From NCBI RefSeq assembly GCF_020178975.1, contig NZ_JAHXBU010000009.1:1-56100 (forward strand): a stretch of 56,100 nt of DNA. The letters run 5' to 3'. The DNA comes from Cesiribacter sp. SM1. Lineage in GTDB: Bacteria; Bacteroidota; Bacteroidia; Cytophagales; Cyclobacteriaceae. The notes below the pieces were generated by a model, which made no database searches, was not told where the DNA came from, and saw only the letters and a program-made list of their open reading frames with translations. Positions 17,948-26,250 of this stretch are shown here, one piece after another (within the stretch, counting starts at the first letter, position 1; each line of letters begins with the position of its first letter). Made by a program: the position numbers and the translations under genes.

Positions 17948-18274
17948 GTTCAATAGTGTTCTGGTTTCAGTTTGTTCATAGAAGTACGGAAAGTGAAACC
18001 TTCACAAGAGAGAAACTCTGAAAAATTGTATTCAATTGAATAGGAGCGGGTTTTGCAAAGTTTCACTTTAGCCAAAGTGAAATCAATAGAATCGAATATA
18101 TAAATCGCTCGGTAGTATCAAGGCTAAAAGTTGAATAGTGAAGTATAAGTAAGTTTGATTTCTCTCTATTTTTAAGTAAACTATATTTTAACCTTCCTTA
18201 GAACTAGGAGGATCAATTTCAGTAAACATATAATATGACTCTTTTACTCAAGGGTATAAAATCAAGATTTTGAA
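17948..18274. other. Intergenic region with a long perfect palindrome
   Basis: No gene. At 18061-18082 the arms TTTCACTTT and AAAGTGAAA flank AGCC, a perfect 9-4-9 inverted repeat; a lone AAAGTGAAA half copy is at 17990-17998. The palindrome lies 193 bases upstream of the Crp/Fnr start and has the arm-N4-arm shape of Crp/Fnr-class operators. It could control the regulator gene. Confidence 0.5.
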
Positions 18275-18901
18275 ATGGATATGTCACCGGACAAAAACCC
18301 TGGAAATGTATCAAATGAGAGTCTGGAGAGTCTATTCCAATACTTTGGCAACATCATGCCATTAAAGGAAATCGAGAGAGACGAGCTTCGCTCCATGATG
18401 CGTGAAAGAACTATTCGCAGAAGGCAGTATATTTTGCAGGAAGGGGATGTATGTAAGGCTTATACTTATGTTGTCAGCGGTTGTTTTAGAATGTTTGGTG
18501 TAGACCAGAAGGGCACTGAAAATAATCTCCAGTTTGCTCCAGAGAATAATTGGATAGCTGATATAGGAAGCTTCTTCTCCGAAAAACCCAGCAAGCTTTT
18601 TATAGAGGCCATAGAACCTTGTCTTGTGTTACAAATAGAGAAGAAAGACCTCCTTCATTTATACATCAATCATCACAAGTTTGATCGCTATTTCCGGGTC
18701 ATCATCGAAAACAAGTATGTAGAACTGCAAAACCGGGTTCTGCAGAACATCAGTTCTACGGCTGAAGAAAGATATACCGCATTTATAGAACAGTACCCAA
18801 ATCTCTCCAACCGCCTACCATCAACTCAAATCGCATCCTATCTCGGTGTCACTCCTGAATTTTTGAGTAAGGTTCGAAAAAGCCTCTCCTCAAAACGCTA
18901 G
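18275..18901 (+). CDS. Crp/Fnr-family transcription regulator
   Basis: 208 residues. A cyclic-nucleotide-binding beta-barrel (about 40-150; RRQYILQEGDVCKAYTYVV) joins through the C-helix to a winged helix whose recognition helix is near VTPEFLSKVRK (about 188-198). There is no N-terminal iron-sulfur cysteine cluster, so this is not a classical Fnr. Proteins like it in Bacteroidota are annotated as Crp/Fnr; the ligand is unknown. The type I palindrome (CTTAAAC-N2-GTTTAAG) begins one base after its stop codon, and the same site occurs before two other genes, so it is the best candidate to bind that motif. The paralogue at 29716 has the same length and layout. Confidence 0.85.
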   Translation: MDMSPDKNPGNVSNESLESLFQYFGNIMPLKEIERDELRSMMRERTIRRRQYILQEGDVCKAYTYVVSGCFRMFGVDQKGTENNLQFAPENNWIADIGSFFSEKPSKLFIEAIEPCLVLQIEKKDLLHLYINHHKFDRYFRVIIENKYVELQNRVLQNISSTAEERYTAFIEQYPNLSNRLPSTQIASYLGVTPEFLSKVRKSLSSKR

Positions 18902-18902
18902 T

Positions 18903-18971
18903 CTTAAACTTGTTTAAGGGTACTTCTTAAACTTCTTTATAGGTGTACCTGAAGTAAAGTGCCCAAATTGC
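18903..18971 (+). promoter_or_regulatory. Type I tandem operator upstream of the NTF2-like gene
   Basis: Site A at 18903-18918 is a perfect palindrome, CTTAAACTTGTTTAAG. Site B at 18926-18941 (CTTAAACTTCTTTATA) keeps the left half. Their centres are 23 bp apart. A weak -7-like sequence (CAAATTGC) begins 22 bases after site B, the same distance as in the two better promoters at 22.1 and 32.8 kb. The layout suggests tandem regulator dimers with the second near -41. Confidence 0.6.
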
Positions 18972-19069
18972 CCTAGGTTTTCCATTAGTCATGAGCGACT
19001 GAAACCCATCTAAGAATTTATTTCAGTACGCTGGCCAAGTGGATAAGGGATTTTAATAAATAATAAGAT

Positions 19070-19462
19070 ATGGGCACACAAAGTAATGAAACACAAGCGA
19101 TAAAAGATCTTATCAATGCATATGCAGAGGTCTTGACCACCGCTAACGTAAAAGCTATAGGAGGTTACTTTACTTCAGATGGTCGCTTCCTGCCAAATGG
19201 TTATCGGACGCTAAATCAACATCAATTAGAGGCTACTGCCGGTGATTTCTTCGATCATAGAAATTTCAAGATTGAATATCAGATCAAGGATATTGCTATT
19301 CATGGGGACTTTGCATTTGTAGAATCGGTGGCCACAACGGCAACAACCCTTCAACTATCTAATAATCAGATAGAATCAAATACCAGCCGTGATCTGTTCG
19401 TGCTTCGTAATGATAATGGCGTGTGGAAGATTTACCGCTACATGTTTAATGTTGACCTATAG
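19070..19462 (+). CDS. SnoaL/NTF2-like protein (SgcJ/EcaC type)
   Basis: 130 residues, no signal peptide. A cone-shaped alpha+beta barrel of the NTF2 superfamily: helix with INAYAEVLTTANVKAIGGYF, the turn SDGRFLPNG, and C-terminal strands ending VWKIYRYMFNVDL. Members bind small hydrophobic molecules or act as isomerases, cyclases or dimerisation units; no catalytic residues can be assigned. The stop codon shares one base with the GTG start of the ABC ATPase, so it is translationally coupled to the transporter. The same fold recurs at 25813, 32864, 33539 and 37309. Confidence 0.8.
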   Translation: MGTQSNETQAIKDLINAYAEVLTTANVKAIGGYFTSDGRFLPNGYRTLNQHQLEATAGDFFDHRNFKIEYQIKDIAIHGDFAFVESVATTATTLQLSNNQIESNTSRDLFVLRNDNGVWKIYRYMFNVDL

Positions 19463-20430
19463 TGATACGAGTAGAGAATTTGTCAAAGAGTTTCAAGGGA
19501 AAACCAGTAGTATCAGATGTGAGTTTCGAAGTTCACCAGGACGAAACCATGGTGTTACTGGGAACGAGTGGATCGGGCAAAACTACTACCCTTAAAATGA
19601 TCAATGGGTTGATATCACCTGATCAAGGAAGGGTGTTTATTGATGGTAAAGATGCATTAGCACAACCCCCTGAAATGCTCCGAAGGCAAGTTGGCTTTGT
19701 GTTGCAAAACATGGGGCTGTTTCCACATTATACCGTAGAGGAAAATATTTCAGTTGTCCCCTCCTTGTTGAAATGGGACAAAAAAAGAATAAATGGAAGG
19801 GTTCGCGAATTGATGGAGAAACTTCAGCTTCCCTATCATGACTATGCTTCCGTTTATCCCAGCCATCTTAGTGGGGGCCAGCAGCAAAGAGTTGGATTGG
19901 CAAGAGCATTGGCAGCCAACCCGCCAGTGCTTTTGATGGATGAGCCATTTTCAGCTCTTGACCCAATTACCCGCAAGAACATCAGGAGAGAATTTCGCGA
20001 ACTGGATGAGCTCCGGAATAAGACCATCGTGATGGTAACTCACGATGTACAGGAAGCATTTGATATGGCAGATCGCATTTGCTTAATGAGCGAAGGCAAA
20101 ATCATACAATCAGGATCAGCAAGTGAAATTGTATTTCGAAATCAGCAAGGCTTTGTATCACAGTTTTTGGGCGATCAACAACTCATTCTAGAATTAAAGG
20201 CAGTTACTATTAATGCTTATTGGGATGCCATTGAAACAGTGGATCAGACTACGCAATCTGAATTGAAATTCAATGCTTCTCAACACCTGTTTGATATTTT
20301 GCAAAGCCTCATTGATGTTCCATACCAGGGCGAAGCATTTACTATTGTTCATACTAGCGGAGAAAAGAAAATAACTTCTTTTTCAGCGCTGATGCAGGCA
20401 TTCAGGGCCTTTAAATCAAACTATCGCTGA
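19462..20430 (+). CDS. OpuC-like compatible-solute ABC transporter, ATP-binding protein
   Basis: 322 residues from a GTG start that overlaps the previous stop by one base. Walker A GTSGSGKTT, Q-loop LQNMGLFPHY, signature LSGGQQQRVGLARAL and Walker B LLMDEPFSALD are all intact. The best match is the glycine betaine/carnitine/choline ATPase group (OpuCA/OsmV). The C-terminal 90 residues are not a clear CBS pair, though they occupy the same place. It pairs with the fused permease/binding protein directly downstream, with which it overlaps by one base. The unit probably imports a quaternary-amine osmoprotectant. Confidence 0.88.
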   Translation: MIRVENLSKSFKGKPVVSDVSFEVHQDETMVLLGTSGSGKTTTLKMINGLISPDQGRVFIDGKDALAQPPEMLRRQVGFVLQNMGLFPHYTVEENISVVPSLLKWDKKRINGRVRELMEKLQLPYHDYASVYPSHLSGGQQQRVGLARALAANPPVLLMDEPFSALDPITRKNIRREFRELDELRNKTIVMVTHDVQEAFDMADRICLMSEGKIIQSGSASEIVFRNQQGFVSQFLGDQQLILELKAVTINAYWDAIETVDQTTQSELKFNASQHLFDILQSLIDVPYQGEAFTIVHTSGEKKITSFSALMQAFRAFKSNYR

Positions 20431-21998
20431 TGGAACAATCGCAAACATTAGGGCAATTCTTCCTACAGCAGGGAGGCAAGATACTGGAGCAAACAGTAAC
20501 GCACCTTGAGCTTACATTTATTTCCCTGATTATCTCCATTGTGGTGGCGGTTCCACTAGGTATTTTGATCGCCAGAAAGCAAAAAGTTGCAGGTGTAGTG
20601 CTTGGCTTTGTAGGCGTTCTACAAACTATCCCCAGCATTGCACTACTTGGCTTTCTGATTCCTTTTCTGGGCATCGGTATGCTGCCTGCCATTGTGGTGC
20701 TGTTTATGTATGCCCTCCTTCCTATAGTACGGAATACATACACGGGAATAACACAGGTTGACCGCAGTGTATTGGAGGCGGCAACCGCCATTGGTATGAG
20801 TCAATCGCAACGGCTTTGGAAGGTCGAGCTGCCATTAGCCTTTCCGGTGATCATGTCGGGTATCAGAACAGCTGCTGTTATCAATGTTGGGGTTGCCACG
20901 CTGGCAGCTTTTATTGCTGCAGGCGGACTTGGGGAATTTATTTTCGCAGGCATAGCACTCAATAACTCGAACATGATTCTGGCGGGCGCTATTCCTGCTG
21001 CCGTACTTGCTATAATTCTTGATCATTTGTTCGCGCTGTTTAGGGGTATCTCTATCAGAAGTATCAAAGCTGTTTCCATAGTAGTTCCTGTATTCTTACT
21101 GGCAGCAGCATGGATCAATTTCGCACCATTTGGTGCTGGCAAGGAAATGCTAGCCGGTTTCGAACCAGAATTCATGGGACGTCAGGATGGGTATCCGGGG
21201 CTAAAAAAGGTCTATGGGCTAGACATGAATACAGTGATGATTCATGACGCCATGATGTATAAGGGCATTGATGATGGTAAGCTGGATGTTATTGGAGGCT
21301 ATAGCACCGACGGACGTGTGAAAGCTTACAATCTGGTAATCCTAGAGGATGATCAACATAACTTCCCGCCATACCATGCCGCGCCTGTTGTCCGAATGGA
21401 TTTTCTTAAATCACATCCCGAAGTAGAAGAGGTACTCAATCTATTAGCCGGAAAAATCACTGATTCAGTGATGATTGCCATGAACTATAAGGTTGACCAC
21501 CTGAAGCAAAGCCCCGAACAGGTTGCAAAGGAGTTTTTGCTGCAGCATGGCTTATGGCGTGAACCTCAAAGCGGAAAGGGAGGGGTTTTTCGCATTGGCT
21601 CTAAAGTATTTACCGAGCAATACACCCTGGCCAGTATCTATTCAATGCTTATTGCCGGCCACACCCAGTTAAAACCAGTAACCAGTACAGGCCTGGGTGG
21701 AACAAAGATCTGTTTTGATGCACTGCTTAATAATCAGATTGACTTTTATGTGGAGTACACGGGCACGGGTTTGCTTGTGATTCTTCATCCTGATGAACAG
21801 ACTTTGAAAAGGGTATTGCTAAGTGCTGACAGTGTATACAACTACGTTCAGCAGGAATTTCAGTCACAATACAATCTAAAGTGGACACAGCCACTTGGGT
21901 TTAATAACAGTTATGCACTGATGATGCGTAAAGAAGAGGCTGAATCATTGGGAATAACAACGATCTCACAATTAAGTGACTATCTCAAGAATGATTGA
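20430..21998 (+). CDS. OpuC-like ABC permease fused to a circularly permuted substrate-binding domain
   Basis: 522 residues. Residues 1-225 are a MetI-type permease with about six helices and the EAA-like loop (EAATAIGMSQSQRLWKVELP). After a short linker the substrate-binding domain is in reversed lobe order: A242-GFEPEFMGRQDGYPGL and FPPYHAAPVVR, which normally form the second lobe, come first; FRIGSKVFTEQ (from R388), DFYVEYTGTGL and QPLGFNNSYAL, normally the first lobe, come last. The protein ends TTISQLSDYLKND, which would join directly to residue 240 in the usual order. All parts are present, so the domain is probably working. Substrate likely glycine betaine, choline or similar. Confidence 0.88.
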   Translation: MEQSQTLGQFFLQQGGKILEQTVTHLELTFISLIISIVVAVPLGILIARKQKVAGVVLGFVGVLQTIPSIALLGFLIPFLGIGMLPAIVVLFMYALLPIVRNTYTGITQVDRSVLEAATAIGMSQSQRLWKVELPLAFPVIMSGIRTAAVINVGVATLAAFIAAGGLGEFIFAGIALNNSNMILAGAIPAAVLAIILDHLFALFRGISIRSIKAVSIVVPVFLLAAAWINFAPFGAGKEMLAGFEPEFMGRQDGYPGLKKVYGLDMNTVMIHDAMMYKGIDDGKLDVIGGYSTDGRVKAYNLVILEDDQHNFPPYHAAPVVRMDFLKSHPEVEEVLNLLAGKITDSVMIAMNYKVDHLKQSPEQVAKEFLLQHGLWREPQSGKGGVFRIGSKVFTEQYTLASIYSMLIAGHTQLKPVTSTGLGGTKICFDALLNNQIDFYVEYTGTGLLVILHPDEQTLKRVLLSADSVYNYVQQEFQSQYNLKWTQPLGFNNSYALMMRKEEAESLGITTISQLSDYLKND

Positions 21999-22034
21999 TA
22001 TTAGCCATATCTAATATTTAGCGAGGTCATTACT

Positions 22035-22103
22035 CTTAAACAATGTTAAGAGCATTACTTAAGATTGTTTAAGGGATGCTTGAGGACTGCCAACTTACCT
22101 TTG
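22035..22103 (+). promoter_or_regulatory. Type I tandem operator and -7 box before the beta-helix gene
   Basis: Site A CTTAAACAATGTTAAG (22035-22050) and site B CTTAAGATTGTTTAAG (22058-22073) have centres 23 bp apart. Exactly 22 bases after site B comes TACCTTTG (22096-22103), a full match to the Bacteroidota -7 consensus TAnnTTTG. With a start site about five bases on, site B centres near -42, the class II position of Crp/Fnr activators. No good -33 TTG is seen, which fits activator dependence. Confidence 0.65.
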
Positions 22104-22119
22104 CAAAAAATTAAGTTAC

Positions 22120-23235
22120 ATGTATAAAAATTATAGATACTATCTGTCGACAATAGTTTTGTTGTTGCTAACCTTTAGTACTGCCTTTGGTCAAGGATGG
22201 AACAATAAGGCCTCTATACCTAAAGATGGTAATATCTATTTAAACCCTGAATTGGGCGTAGATACTAATGAGGGTACGAAAGAAAGTCCGCTAAAATCAC
22301 TGTATGAAGCAGCTCGTAGGGTAAATCAAGCTAATGGTAAAGGATCTGTTACTATTCTCCTGACCGAAGGAATCTATGGCCTGGATGCTACCGTTACCTT
22401 TCATCCCGTAAACTGGCATTTCACCAAAGATGAAAGGCTAACCATCCGCGCCGAAGTCTTACCCGATGATGCCGACTGGGGTCCTGCCAGGATGCCCGTA
22501 ATTGTATCTACTATGCCCCTTAATTTTAAACCAGGTGGTTCTGATGATCCAGGTACTTCTTACGGGATTCAAATAGAAACCAGCCATGTTACCATTCAAG
22601 GCCTGCGGGTCCTGGGAACACCTGTGCACGAGAGCCCGCAAGATGGAGTTGTCAGAAGAAACTATCCAATCGTTCGGGAAGGCATGAATCTGGATGACCT
22701 TCGGATTACCCAATGTCTTTTTTTAGGGGACAAAAATGCTATACCCAATCATTTACCCATTTTGGCCAGCGGACAGGGGATAGTGGTAGACCACTGTGTA
22801 TTTTACAATGTTAAAGATGCCGTTGTATTCTTTCAATCCGAACGTCCTGCTGAACGATGCGAGATGCACCACAACCTTATAGTAGGCAATTATGGTGCTG
22901 CAGTTTGGTCCTGGACAGTGGCTGAGGATTTCAAATATTATAACAACGTGGTAGCGAATGCTAACATTTTTTGGGTTTTGAATGAAGACGCGAAAAACTC
23001 CTACAACATCTCCAACTCCATGGTGATTGGGTATAATGAATTAGTGCATAAAGGGGGAGGAGCAACAGGTTTTGGTGTTAAAGCCGATCCAAAGAAGTTG
23101 AAGTTCGGTAAAGATGTTATCATCAAAAAAGAAGGCAAAATAGAGTTGGAAGAAGATCAAACCAACCGAAACTACCTTCACCTTAAGCCGGGCACGTTGG
23201 GGGCAAACCTTGGAGCTGGATTATTTACTAAATAA
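22120..23235 (+). CDS. Secreted right-handed parallel beta-helix protein
   Basis: 371 residues. Signal peptide 1-24 (LLLLTFSTAFGQ with cleavage after Gly-Gln region). The mature part begins with a DUF1565-like segment (GNIYLNPELGVDTNEGT, then SPLKSLYEAARRVN) typical of parallel beta-helix proteins, and continues with repeats such as VTIQGLRVLG, GIVVDHCVFYNV and CEMHHNLIVGN. Such proteins bind or cleave polysaccharides; no catalytic residues are obvious. It is the first gene behind a type I promoter, with a short leader of about 12 bases, and is followed by the DinB gene after 28 bases. Confidence 0.82.
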   Translation: MYKNYRYYLSTIVLLLLTFSTAFGQGWNNKASIPKDGNIYLNPELGVDTNEGTKESPLKSLYEAARRVNQANGKGSVTILLTEGIYGLDATVTFHPVNWHFTKDERLTIRAEVLPDDADWGPARMPVIVSTMPLNFKPGGSDDPGTSYGIQIETSHVTIQGLRVLGTPVHESPQDGVVRRNYPIVREGMNLDDLRITQCLFLGDKNAIPNHLPILASGQGIVVDHCVFYNVKDAVVFFQSERPAERCEMHHNLIVGNYGAAVWSWTVAEDFKYYNNVVANANIFWVLNEDAKNSYNISNSMVIGYNELVHKGGGATGFGVKADPKKLKFGKDVIIKKEGKIELEEDQTNRNYLHLKPGTLGANLGAGLFTK

Positions 23236-23263
23236 ACTTTTTGCACAATCAAACAATACAATC

Positions 23264-23794
23264 ATGAAAGCTAAAAATCTAGTACTCACACTTTTTCTTG
23301 TTTTAGGTCTTAGTGGTTTTGCCCAGGCACAAACCTCCATTGATGAAATGGTTAAGGATTGGGAGCGTGCTAAGGCCTACACCAAAGAATACCTGGATGC
23401 CATGCCTGAATCTGGCTATGCCCTTAAACCCACACCTGAAATGCGTTCTTTTGCAGAGCAGATGCTACACTTAACAGACGGTAATTATGGTTTTGCCGCT
23501 GCGGCAACAGGAGCAAAAAGTCCTATAGGCCAGGGCGAATCAGAAAAGTCAGCTGATAAATCTAAGGCTAGTGTCACAAAGCAGGTGATGGCAGGTTATG
23601 ATTTTGTGATCAACAATCTAAAGAAAATGACGCCTGCTCAACTCAATGAGAGTATTAAGCTGTTCAATCAGTTTGACATGACCAAGAAGGCGGCGCTTGA
23701 TAAGCTCTTTGAGCACCAGACGCACCATCGCGGACAAACAACTGTATACCTGCGCTTGGCAGGCGCCACACCACCACAGGAAAAGCTTTTCTAA
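23264..23794 (+). CDS. Secreted DinB/DfsB-family protein
   Basis: 176 residues from ATG 23264, which begins a clear signal peptide (MKAKNLVLTLFLVLGLSGFA, cleavage after AQA). The in-frame start at 23210 overlaps the previous gene and lacks a signal. A DinB-like four-helix bundle follows, with the metal-site histidines H in EQMLHLTDGNYGF and HQTHHRGQ near the C-terminus. The family binds a divalent metal and often transfers thiols. It is probably in the same operon as the beta-helix gene. Confidence 0.85.
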   Translation: MKAKNLVLTLFLVLGLSGFAQAQTSIDEMVKDWERAKAYTKEYLDAMPESGYALKPTPEMRSFAEQMLHLTDGNYGFAAAATGAKSPIGQGESEKSADKSKASVTKQVMAGYDFVINNLKKMTPAQLNESIKLFNQFDMTKKAALDKLFEHQTHHRGQTTVYLRLAGATPPQEKLF

Positions 23795-23846
23795 ACTGGT
23801 AGAGGGGAAAGTAATCCACAGATACCGCTTAGTACTGTTTTTTTGT

Positions 23847-23928
23847 GCAGATGTGATGGGTACTGTTTTTGAGTGAGCAGTTGCTAATAAAGAAACTCAC
23901 CACTCGCAGCAAAATCTGTCACATCTGC
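23847..23928. repeat. Long inverted repeat between DinB and the next gene
   Basis: GCAGATGTGA (23847-23856) and TCACATCTGC (23919-23928) are exact complements 62 bases apart, and the interior contains further partial pairing (GAGTGAG with CTCACCACTC). The RNA could form a large hairpin behind the DinB stop. It may act as a terminator or RNA stabiliser; there is no terminal T-run. Confidence 0.45.
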
Positions 23929-23978
23929 ATATTTATTCTTAAGCACCTGGCTTTGTGCGGAATTGAACAAAAGAAACC

Positions 23979-24659
23979 ATGATGATAAGAATCGCACTAA
24001 TCCTTTCAAACTGTTTGTTGTTCGCTGCAACCCAGCTCTATGCTCAAACAGTTAAGCTTGAGCCTGCCATATTAGAACCTGTCCAGGTGTCGATGTCCAT
24101 CGAGAAAATAAAAGGCAAGCAGGCTATAAAAGTAGTCAAAGACGCTTCTGTAGAGAAATTTGATGAACCAACCTTCGTCAGAATCAAAGACGTTGATTTT
24201 GGGAATGGCACTATTGAAGTAAAGGTATTGAGCCGCCTACTGAAGGATGCTCCGGAGTTTGCTCGTGGCTTTATTGGTATCGCCTTCCGGATCAACGAAG
24301 ATAACTCAAGGTATGAAAGCATCTACATCCGCCCCACGAACGCCAGGGCAAATGAACAGGTGAGGCGCAATCACAGCATTCAGTATTATGCTTATCCGGA
24401 TTACAAGTTTGACCGGCTTAGAGAAGAATCACCCGAGAAATATGAATCGTATTCCGATATGGCCCTGAATGAATGGATCACCATGAAGATTGTTGTGACT
24501 GGGCAGCAGGCTAAGCTTTATTTAAATGGCCATGATCAGCCTTCTCTTATTGTCAATGACCTGAAGTTGGGAGCAGATGCATCAGGAGCCATTGGTTTAT
24601 GGGTGGATGTTGGAACAGAGGGCTACTTCAGAGATTTAAAAGTAAGCCATCAACAGTAA
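23979..24659 (+). CDS. Secreted concanavalin-like (DUF1080/3-keto-disaccharide hydrolase-like) protein
   Basis: 226 residues with a signal peptide (MMIRIALILSNCLLFAATQLYA). The mature sequence is a jelly-roll of the concanavalin/LamG type: FVRIKDVDFGNGTIEVKV, FIGIAFRINEDNSRYESIYI, KLYLNGHDQPSLIVNDLK and GAIGLWVDVGTEGYF. This order matches DUF1080-type domains, which bind or hydrolyse sugars. No catalytic residues could be assigned. It stands between DinB and an alpha/beta hydrolase with separate flanking gaps. Confidence 0.72.
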   Translation: MMIRIALILSNCLLFAATQLYAQTVKLEPAILEPVQVSMSIEKIKGKQAIKVVKDASVEKFDEPTFVRIKDVDFGNGTIEVKVLSRLLKDAPEFARGFIGIAFRINEDNSRYESIYIRPTNARANEQVRRNHSIQYYAYPDYKFDRLREESPEKYESYSDMALNEWITMKIVVTGQQAKLYLNGHDQPSLIVNDLKLGADASGAIGLWVDVGTEGYFRDLKVSHQQ

Positions 24660-24895
24660 TGTGGCAATGCAAAACTAGATTCTAAACTTCTAATGGTGGT
24701 GCATGGGCAACGCCAATACGTCCCAAGTTAAGATCTACAGAAAAGCTATTCTATAGAAGGACCAGTCTAAACTCCTTTTCTAATAACACCGGCCCTCCTA
24801 TAATCAGACTGATGCAAAGAGCTCTCCAATAGCGCTAAGAATATCAAAATGGGTACGCTGAAGCCGGAGAAAAGCAGAATATAAAAACAATACAA

Positions 24896-25765
24896 ATGAA
24901 ACGCATACTCCTTTTCCTAATAGCATTTCAGTTTGCATGGATAGCTGGCCAGGCGCAAACACCTAAGCGTCTGATCCATTTTATGCAACAGACACCTACA
25001 CCGGCCCATGCCATACCCTACGGAAACAACCCTAAGGCGGGACATTATGTAAAAGCTGGTGATGCCAAAATCTACTACGAGTTGTACGGCAAAGGAAAGC
25101 CCGTTGTCGTTCTTCACGGCGGAGTGGTAGGTTCTACCTATGAAATGCATCAGTTTATTGACAGCCTTAAACAGAATTACCAGGTCATTGCCATAACTAC
25201 CAGAGGACATGGTAAATCGGAAATGGGTACACAAATGCCGTCTTACGAGCGAAAGGCAGCGGATGTAAATGCCGTGATCAGTGCTGTAACGAAAGACAGT
25301 GTAACGGTTTTAGGCTTCAGTGATGGCGCATATACAGGATATTTTCTTGCCGCCTTATACCCGCATAAAGTAAAGAAGCTGATTGCGATAGGTGCCGGAG
25401 AATGGAAGCAGGGTTTCAGGACATTCGACCTTAGCCGAAAACAGCTTTTCGGTATGGACAGCCTTTACTTTAAGCAGCAACTGGCGCTAATGCCCCAAGC
25501 GCAGAGATTTGACGAGTGGCTGGTAACCCTGAATAACTACTATAACTCGCTAAGCATAGGTAAAGAAACCCTAAGTGCCATCAAGAGCCCTGTCTTAGTA
25601 ATGACAGGTGAGCTTGACCAAAATGCGCCTTTGAAGACCGTCATCGAAGCGTACGAAATGATTCCGAACAGCCAGCTAAGTGTAATTCCCAATGCGCCGC
25701 ACCCAGTATTTCTGGTAAACTTTCCGGCTGTATGGACAAGCATGCTTCCCTTCCTGAAGCAGTAG
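24896..25765 (+). CDS. Secreted alpha/beta hydrolase
   Basis: 289 residues with a signal peptide (MKRILLFLIAFQFAWIAGQA, cleavage after AQA). Oxyanion region VVLHGGVVG near 77, nucleophile elbow G-F-S-D-G (VLGFSDGA near 143), acid in GELDQNAP and a C-terminal His in NAPHPVFL. It follows the alpha/beta hydrolase (haloperoxidase/esterase-like) family. Substrate unknown. The NTF2-like gene starts 47 bases downstream. Confidence 0.85.
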   Translation: MKRILLFLIAFQFAWIAGQAQTPKRLIHFMQQTPTPAHAIPYGNNPKAGHYVKAGDAKIYYELYGKGKPVVVLHGGVVGSTYEMHQFIDSLKQNYQVIAITTRGHGKSEMGTQMPSYERKAADVNAVISAVTKDSVTVLGFSDGAYTGYFLAALYPHKVKKLIAIGAGEWKQGFRTFDLSRKQLFGMDSLYFKQQLALMPQAQRFDEWLVTLNNYYNSLSIGKETLSAIKSPVLVMTGELDQNAPLKTVIEAYEMIPNSQLSVIPNAPHPVFLVNFPAVWTSMLPFLKQ

Positions 25766-25812
25766 TATTATCAAAAGATTTTAAGAGCAAATAAATTATA
25801 AACAGAAATATT

Positions 25813-26169
25813 ATGACAACTAGCGAAACACTAACAAGAGCAGTATTAACCCATCACCTCACAGCCTTTGGCAATAATGATCTTGACGAGATCATGAAAG
25901 ATTATACAGAGGAGTCGGAAGTGCTGACACCAGGGGGAGCTTTAAAGGGACTAGCTCCCATCCGTACTTTTTTTGAAGAATTTTTCACTGCAATTCCCAC
26001 AGGTTCTGATTTTGAAATGAAGCAGTTGATAGTAAGCGGTAATATGGCATACATTGCATGGGCAAGCGAAACAGCAGCTGCCAAAATACCCATGGGTACA
26101 GATACCTTTTTCCTGGAAGGTGATAAGATCAGGTTCCACACTGTGGCAGATTACAGGCTGGCAAAGTAA
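25813..26169 (+). CDS. NTF2-like/SnoaL-like protein
   Basis: 118 residues, cytosolic. NTF2-like fold with LTHHLTAFGNNDLDEIMKDY in helix 1 and the strand pattern SGNMAYIAWASETAAAK, ending FHTVADYRLAK. Similar proteins are annotated as nuclear transport factor 2 family or ketosteroid isomerase-like; ligand unknown. It follows the secreted hydrolase and precedes a quinone-oxidoreductase-like dehydrogenase in the same direction. Confidence 0.8.
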   Translation: MTTSETLTRAVLTHHLTAFGNNDLDEIMKDYTEESEVLTPGGALKGLAPIRTFFEEFFTAIPTGSDFEMKQLIVSGNMAYIAWASETAAAKIPMGTDTFFLEGDKIRFHTVADYRLAK

Positions 26170-26250
26170 GTGTAACAGATTTTCCGTTACATCTTAAAAC
26201 CATTTAGTGGAGTAGTAATCGCTCTTCCCCACTATAAGCCTAATACACCT

